Below are positions 59,728 through 64,000 of a stretch of DNA of 64,000 nucleotides, piece by piece (positions within the stretch are counted from its first letter, which is position 1; each line of letters begins with the position of its first letter). The position numbers were made by a program, and so were the translations under genes. The stretch is from Amycolatopsis acididurans. GTDB lineage: Bacteria > Actinomycetota > Actinomycetes > Mycobacteriales > Pseudonocardiaceae. The DNA lies in the NCBI RefSeq assembly GCF_012328925.1, contig NZ_JAAXLS010000019.1:62001-126000 (forward strand). Reading direction: 5' to 3'. The notes under the pieces were generated by a model. That model saw nothing but the letters and a program-made list of their open reading frames with translations. It did no database searches and had not been told where the DNA came from.

Positions 59728-60159
59728 CTACTCTCTCGAACCGGCGCCGGTATCGGGGTCGCCGAGCAGCGCGCGCAACCGCCGCTCGTCCGCGGGCGAG
59801 AGATCGTTGACGAAGGTGGCCAGCACGGCTTCGTGGTCGGCCTGGTCGTCCAGCACACGGCGCATCCGCCGGGCCGCCAGCGCCGAGTCCGCGACCGCCA
59901 GATAGGCGAAGGCGCGCCCGGTGCGGTAGCGCTCGACGGCGCCCTGTTCGTGCAGCCGGGACAGCGTCGTCACCACCGTGCTGTAGGACAACGGCCCGGT
60001 CCCCGCCGCACTGAGCCGCCGCTGCACGTCGGCCGGTGTCAGCGCCGCCGTGGCCTGGCGCAGCACCTCGAGCACCTGCCCGGACAACTCGCCCGCACGG
60101 CGTCGCGCCGACCGCCCCACGTTCTCGCCGCCGTCTTCCCTGCCCGACTGGGAGCCCAA
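59728..60159 (-). CDS. BlaI/MecI-family repressor
   Basis: 143-aa penicillinase-repressor family protein. Winged helix: GELSGQVLEVLRQATAALTPADVQRRL, then SYSTVVTTLSRLHEQGAVERYRTGRAFAYLAV, followed by a dimerisation domain. The frame lacks a well-placed ATG; I place the start at TTG 60159, which has GAGGAGG five bases upstream. An operator lies 39 bp upstream in the divergent gap to the PAP2 gene, so it likely represses itself, the penicillin-binding-protein operon and PAP2. Confidence 0.85.
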   Translation of the reverse strand: MGSQSGREDGGENVGRSARRRAGELSGQVLEVLRQATAALTPADVQRRLSAAGTGPLSYSTVVTTLSRLHEQGAVERYRTGRAFAYLAVADSALAARRMRRVLDDQADHEAVLATFVNDLSPADERRLRALLGDPDTGAGSRE

Positions 60160-60197
60160 ACCGCCCTCCTCGTTCGCCCACGGGTAGCGTAGAACTT

Positions 60198-60212
60198 CTA
60201 CAGCGGTTGTAG
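60198..60212. promoter_or_regulatory. BlaI-type operator between blaI-like and PAP2 genes
   Basis: CTACAGCGGTTGTAG, arms CTACA/TGTAG. Placed 39 bp from the BlaI start (minus) and 45 bp from the PAP2 start (plus), so it can control both. Confidence 0.75.
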
Positions 60213-60256
60213 TAGACCAGGGCGTGGACGGCATGAAAACGGACGAGGGCGGACTC

Positions 60257-60832
60257 ATGACAGACATCAACGCGTTCGCGCGGGCGACCCCTTGGCTGCA
60301 CGGCATCATGTACGGCTACGCCACCTACGGTGTGGCGTTGTTCGCCGTGTTCCTCGTCGCCGGGCTGTGGCTGGCTCGCCGCAGCGGCGACCCGGCGAGG
60401 ATGGCGGCAGCGCTGTGGGCGGGGGTGGGCACGCTCGTCGCGGTGGGAGTGAACCAGCCCATCGTGAACGCGGTACACGAGGCCCGGCCCTACACGACGA
60501 CGCCCGGGCTGCTGGTGCTGGCCGACCGCTCCACCGACTACTCCTTCCCCAGCGACCACGCGACCATGGCCGGCGCTCTCGCGGTCGGCCTGCTGCTGGT
60601 GCATCGCCGGCTGGCCGCGGTGACCACGGTGGCCGCGCTGCTGCTGGCGTTCTCCCGCGTCTACATCGCCGCCCACTACCCCAGGGACGTCGCCGTCGGC
60701 CTCATCCTGGGTGGCCTGGTGGTGCTGGTGGGCTGGTTCCTGATCCGCCGCCCGGCCACGGCCCTGATACGCAAGCTGGAGACCACACCGGTGCGCCGCC
60801 TTCTCACGACCACACCGGCGGAAACCAGGTAG
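60257..60832 (+). CDS. PAP2-family membrane phosphatase
   Basis: 191-aa protein with five to six helices. Phosphatase motifs: VHEARPY (C1 end), PSDHA (C2, PSGH variant) and SRVYIAAHYPRDV (C3, SRxxxxxHxxxD). The family removes phosphate from lipid phosphates, including undecaprenyl pyrophosphate. Of three in-frame starts I prefer ATG 60257 (MTDINAFAR); 60233 and the GTG 60224 are alternatives. Shared operator with the BlaI gene suggests a role in the lipid carrier cycle during cell-wall stress. Confidence 0.87.
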   Translation: MTDINAFARATPWLHGIMYGYATYGVALFAVFLVAGLWLARRSGDPARMAAALWAGVGTLVAVGVNQPIVNAVHEARPYTTTPGLLVLADRSTDYSFPSDHATMAGALAVGLLLVHRRLAAVTTVAALLLAFSRVYIAAHYPRDVAVGLILGGLVVLVGWFLIRRPATALIRKLETTPVRRLLTTTPAETR

Positions 60833-60851
60833 CGAGACGGCCGGGCTTCGA

Positions 60852-63800
60852 TCACCGCGGCGACTCGGCGCGAGCCGGGATGCCCTGCCACGCAGTGCCG
60901 GCAGGCAGGTGCTCGCCCTTCATGACCAGCGACATCGCGGCCACCGTGGCGCCCTCCCCCACGGCGCTGTCGTAAAGCACCACCGAGCGCGCTCCGAGGC
61001 TCGCGCGGGCATCGATGTCCACAATGGACATCTTCATGACGCGGTCCTCGAACAGATGGGTCTGCAACGAGGTGGCCGCCCCGACACACGCGCCGTCGCC
61101 GAGGTGAACGAGGTCGAACTCGGTCAGATAGGTCGTGGTGATCCAGCAGCGCTTGCCGATCTTGGCACCGAACAGCCTCAGCGCGGGACCCAGCAGCGGC
61201 GTTCCGGTCAGTGAACCGAGCAGGGCGGGCACCGCGGCGGTCTCGTACAGTGCCGTGACGAACTCGGTTCGCCGTACGAAGCGGCTCCACAGCGGTTCGA
61301 CCCGCGGCCGGTACCGCCCGACCACGAGCCACTTGATCATCGCCACCGCCACGACCACGGCCAGCCCGCTGAGCAGGGCCGACACCGGCGCCAGCAGGAC
61401 GGCGGCGACCGCACCGGCGATCCGGGTGACCCACAGCTCGGCCAGCAGCAGCGCATAGCCTGCCGCGGCCAGCAGGCAGCCGGGCAACACGATGCGGAAG
61501 AACTCGATGACCAGCCGTTCGAGCACGCGCATCCGGGTCGGCCGGAAGGTCAGCTGCTCACCGAACGTGCCACTGTCCTGGCGCCGGGGCAGGTGGATCG
61601 GCGGTGCGCCGAGCCAGGACGTTCCGCTGGGCACAGCGCCATCGGGCGCGCGAGTGTGCACGCCGATCAGGCATTCGTCGCCGACCGTGGCACCGGAGCG
61701 CAGGAACGCGGCGTTTCCGAGGAACGAGCGATGCCCGACGCTGGTGGCCCCGAGCGCGATCTGGCCGTGGCAGTGCGTTGCGGCGCCGACCGCGGCCATG
61801 TCGGCCACGAAGCTCTCGGCGCCGAGGGTCAGCAGGTCCGGATCGAGCTGCGCGGCGGTGGACACCTCCGACCGCGGCCCGATTCTCGCGCCCAGGGCGC
61901 GCAACCACCAGGGGGTGTACAGGGTGGCGTACAGCGAGTTCGTCGCCGCCAGGCCTGCTTGCAGAAGCTTGTCCACCACCCACTTGCGAAGCCCGAACGC
62001 GGAGGCGGCCCGGTGGACCCCGGGTGCGGTGGAGGGCAGCACGATCCGCTTGACGGCCGCGATCACCACGCACGTCGTGGCCACCGACAGCGGTCCGGCG
62101 AGCAGGCAGGCCCACCAGCCACCGGCCACACCGTGCGTCAGGTACGCCCAGCTGCCCAGCACCACCGACGGCACGAGGAAAATCAGCGGAAGCAGTTCGA
62201 CGAACAGCCAGGCGGCCGCGTACCCGGCGCGCAACAGAGGCGACATGCGCCCGGAGGGCCGCGCTCGCATGTCGGCGACCAGCGGATCGACCTGCGCGCA
62301 ACGCCGGGAGGGCGAGCCCGACCAGTACTCACCGGCCGGAATGCGCTGGCCCGCCGCCACCACCGACATCTCGCCGAGGCTCGCCCCGGTGCCGAGTTCC
62401 GCACCCGGCTCCACCACGGCGTTCGCGCCGACGAACACGCCATCGCCCAGCACGACCGGCGCGATGAGCAGCCGGTTGTCCGTGACGCGGAAGGGCTGGA
62501 CGTGCGCACCGTAGCCGATGCTCACGTCGTCGCCGATGCTCAGCAGCGACGGCACGGACACGTTCGCGCTCGCGAGCTGGCAGCGGCGGCCGACCCGCGC
62601 CCCGAGCACGCGCAGATACCACGGCAGGAGAGGGGAGCCGCTCATCGTCTGCAATGGAGCCACCGCGAGCAGGGCCAGCGACAGCCACAACCGGAAGTAC
62701 ATGACGCTCCACAGTGGATACTCACCGCGCTTCAGCCCCCCTGCCAGCAGGCGAATCCCGAGCACGGGAAGCACGAACCGGCCGACCACATAGGTCACCG
62801 GGGCCACGGCCACGAGCGTCCAGACCGTGCTGGCGGACAGTACACCGCCGGACAGGCCGAGAACGGTCGCCACCGGCGCCCCGAACACCAGCAGCAGCAC
62901 CCCGATCGCGCCCAGCTGCGCACTGCCGCAGCCGGTCACACGCGGCGTCTCGGAGGGCCCTGACCGGACGTGCCGTGGCGCGGGCGTCCGGTCCGCCAGC
63001 CGGCGGGCCAGGCCACGAATCGTGGGGTGGGCATAGATGTCGGCGACCGAGACCTCCGGCGCCAGGCCACGTTCGCGCAGCTGCGAGGCAGCGCGGGCGG
63101 CGAGCAGCGAGTGCCCGCCGACGTCGAGGAAGAAGTCGGCCTCGACCGACACGGCGTCCGGTGTCGTGCCGAACAACTCGGACCACACCCGCGCGATGGC
63201 CCGTTCGGCACCGGATTCCGCGGCCACGACAGCCCCGCTCCGGCCGGCGAACCGCTGCCCCGACGGGTGCGGCAGCCGGGCCCGGTCCACCTTGCCGCTG
63301 GGCATCGACGGGAGCACGGGCAGCACCTCGACGAACCCGGGAACCATGACCCCGGTCAGCCGCTGCCGCAGCACCTGGTGCAGCCGTGCGATGAGCGCGG
63401 CCTGATCGTGCTCGGCGTCCGGCGTGAAAGCCAGGTATGCCACCAGATCCTCGGTCGGCGTGTCAGGATGCGGCGCGACGGCGGCTCCGGTGACGGCCGG
63501 ATCTTCCAGCAGGACGCTTTCAATCTCTTGCAGGTCGATGCGGTGGCCGCGGATCTTGACCTCGCTGTCGGCACGACCGAGGTACTCGATCTCCCCGTTC
63601 GCCAGCACCCGGCCCAGATCGCCCGTGCGGTACAGCCGTCCGCCACCGCTGATTCGCGGGTCCTCCAGGAACCGTTCGCCGGTCAGCTCCGGCCGGTTGA
63701 CATACCCCCGTGCGACACCCGGCCCGCCGATGCAGATCTCCCCCACGGCACCGGCGGGGACCGGGCGCAGATCGTCGTCCAGCAGCACGATCCGGTACGT

Positions 63801-64000
63801 CGGCAGGGCCCGGCCGATGGTCACCGGCCTGCCGGGAAGCAGCTCACACCAGGTCGCGGTCACCGTCGCTTCGGTGGGGCCGTAGGTGTTGAGCATTCTG
63901 CGGCCCGGACGGCTCCACCGCTGCACCAGCTCCGCCGGGCACGCCTCGCCACCGACGAGTAGTGCCCGCACACACGGGAGATCGCGGTCAATGGTGGCCA
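60852..64000 (-). CDS. Pls/PosA-type NRPS with tandem membrane/beta-helix terminal domains, N-terminus beyond window
   Basis: Visible C-terminal 1049 residues of a larger enzyme. First part is the second half of an adenylation domain (NTYGPTEATVTATW; LYRTGDLGRV; IRGHRIDLQEIE; MPSGKVDRARL), then a carrier domain with DVGGHSLLAARAA. Instead of a thioesterase or condensation domain it ends in repeated units of membrane helices plus left-handed beta-helix (hexapeptide-like) segments (GDDVSIGYGAHVQPF; GDGVFVGANAVVEPGAELG; GNAAFLRSGATVGDECLIG; GDGACVGAATSLQTH). This is the terminal domain found in poly-lysine-synthetase-type (Pls) NRPSs, which make amino-acid homopolymers or amide-linked amino acids. 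The product cannot be predicted because most of the adenylation domain is off-window. Confidence 0.9.
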   Translation of the reverse strand, partial: ATIDRDLPCVRALLVGGEACPAELVQRWSRPGRRMLNTYGPTEATVTATWCELLPGRPVTIGRALPTYRIVLLDDDLRPVPAGAVGEICIGGPGVARGYVNRPELTGERFLEDPRISGGGRLYRTGDLGRVLANGEIEYLGRADSEVKIRGHRIDLQEIESVLLEDPAVTGAAVAPHPDTPTEDLVAYLAFTPDAEHDQAALIARLHQVLRQRLTGVMVPGFVEVLPVLPSMPSGKVDRARLPHPSGQRFAGRSGAVVAAESGAERAIARVWSELFGTTPDAVSVEADFFLDVGGHSLLAARAASQLRERGLAPEVSVADIYAHPTIRGLARRLADRTPAPRHVRSGPSETPRVTGCGSAQLGAIGVLLLVFGAPVATVLGLSGGVLSASTVWTLVAVAPVTYVVGRFVLPVLGIRLLAGGLKRGEYPLWSVMYFRLWLSLALLAVAPLQTMSGSPLLPWYLRVLGARVGRRCQLASANVSVPSLLSIGDDVSIGYGAHVQPFRVTDNRLLIAPVVLGDGVFVGANAVVEPGAELGTGASLGEMSVVAAGQRIPAGEYWSGSPSRRCAQVDPLVADMRARPSGRMSPLLRAGYAAAWLFVELLPLIFLVPSVVLGSWAYLTHGVAGGWWACLLAGPLSVATTCVVIAAVKRIVLPSTAPGVHRAASAFGLRKWVVDKLLQAGLAATNSLYATLYTPWWLRALGARIGPRSEVSTAAQLDPDLLTLGAESFVADMAAVGAATHCHGQIALGATSVGHRSFLGNAAFLRSGATVGDECLIGVHTRAPDGAVPSGTSWLGAPPIHLPRRQDSGTFGEQLTFRPTRMRVLERLVIEFFRIVLPGCLLAAAGYALLLAELWVTRIAGAVAAVLLAPVSALLSGLAVVVAVAMIKWLVVGRYRPRVEPLWSRFVRRTEFVTALYETAAVPALLGSLTGTPLLGPALRLFGAKIGKRCWITTTYLTEFDLVHLGDGACVGAATSLQTHLFEDRVMKMSIVDIDARASLGARSVVLYDSAVGEGATVAAMSLVMKGEHLPAGTAWQGIPARAESPR

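Noticed and set aside
58672..60676. Upstream extension of the penicillin-binding-protein frame by 668 codons
   Set aside because: Runs antisense-free through the M56 and BlaI genes in another frame with low-complexity Arg/Gly/Ala sequence; the GTG at 58672 has a good ribosome binding site.

Overview
The window is very GC-rich, almost fully coding, uses many GTG starts and two TTG starts with strong Shine-Dalgarno sequences, and carries typical actinobacterial families (Rv1733c-like protein, CtpE-like ATPase, single-chain acyl-CoA carboxylase, DUF2180, DUF2267, Pls-type NRPS). This fits a chromosomal segment of an actinomycete, most likely Pseudonocardiaceae (Amycolatopsis-like). That placement is inference from gene content. 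I saw no rRNA, tRNA, CRISPR array or insertion sequence.

1-10.6 kb: a propane-type soluble di-iron monooxygenase operon on the minus strand: hydroxylase large subunit, reductase, hydroxylase small subunit, coupling protein, amidohydrolase, DUF59 protein, alcohol dehydrogenase and a dedicated GroEL cut by the window edge. A divergent AcoR/MimR-type activator follows. Two strong hairpins lie inside the operon.

10.6-16.8 kb: a single-chain biotin-dependent acyl-CoA carboxylase and an acyl-CoA ligase (minus), with a divergent TetR regulator across a palindromic 42-bp gap, then an alpha/beta hydrolase.

16.7-32.2 kb: a stress, metal and sulfur region. It has a CtpE-like P-type ATPase, VIT/CCC1 protein, DUF302 and a small Cys-rich protein; then baeRF, DUF2267, Rv1733c-like, acyltransferase, CsbD, NRAMP-like and MgtE_N/CBS proteins; then a CsoR/CstR-type repressor with thioredoxin, TauE exporter and a metallo-beta-lactamase/rhodanese fusion (CstB-like persulfide dioxygenase). 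Five copies of the 16-bp motif nTACCCCnnGGGGTAn (some with one or two mismatches) precede these units and tie them into a likely reactive-sulfur regulon. DosR-like boxes precede several of the stress genes.

32.2-43.7 kb: a tightly overlapping minus-strand cell-surface polysaccharide operon: two GT4 enzymes, a processive GT2, membrane-anchored GH18, epimerase, initiating sugar transferase, flavoprotein, ATP-grasp ligase, nucleotide-sugar dehydrogenase and polysaccharide deacetylase.

44.1-45.8 kb: a CBS-BON protein and a ligase-like protein whose catalytic motifs are degenerate.

46.3-54.7 kb: an EamA exporter and an indigoidine synthetase (A-Ox-T-TE NRPS), coupled to a DsbA-like protein and DoxX, then a serine hydrolase and an alpha/beta hydrolase.

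54.7-64 kb: a class A penicillin-binding protein with GT87 and a Pro-rich membrane protein, an M56 peptidase with a BlaI repressor, and a divergent PAP2 phosphatase. Two matching BlaI-type operators link the promoters. The window ends in a Pls/PosA-type NRPS with tandem membrane and beta-helix terminal domains, cut at the right edge.
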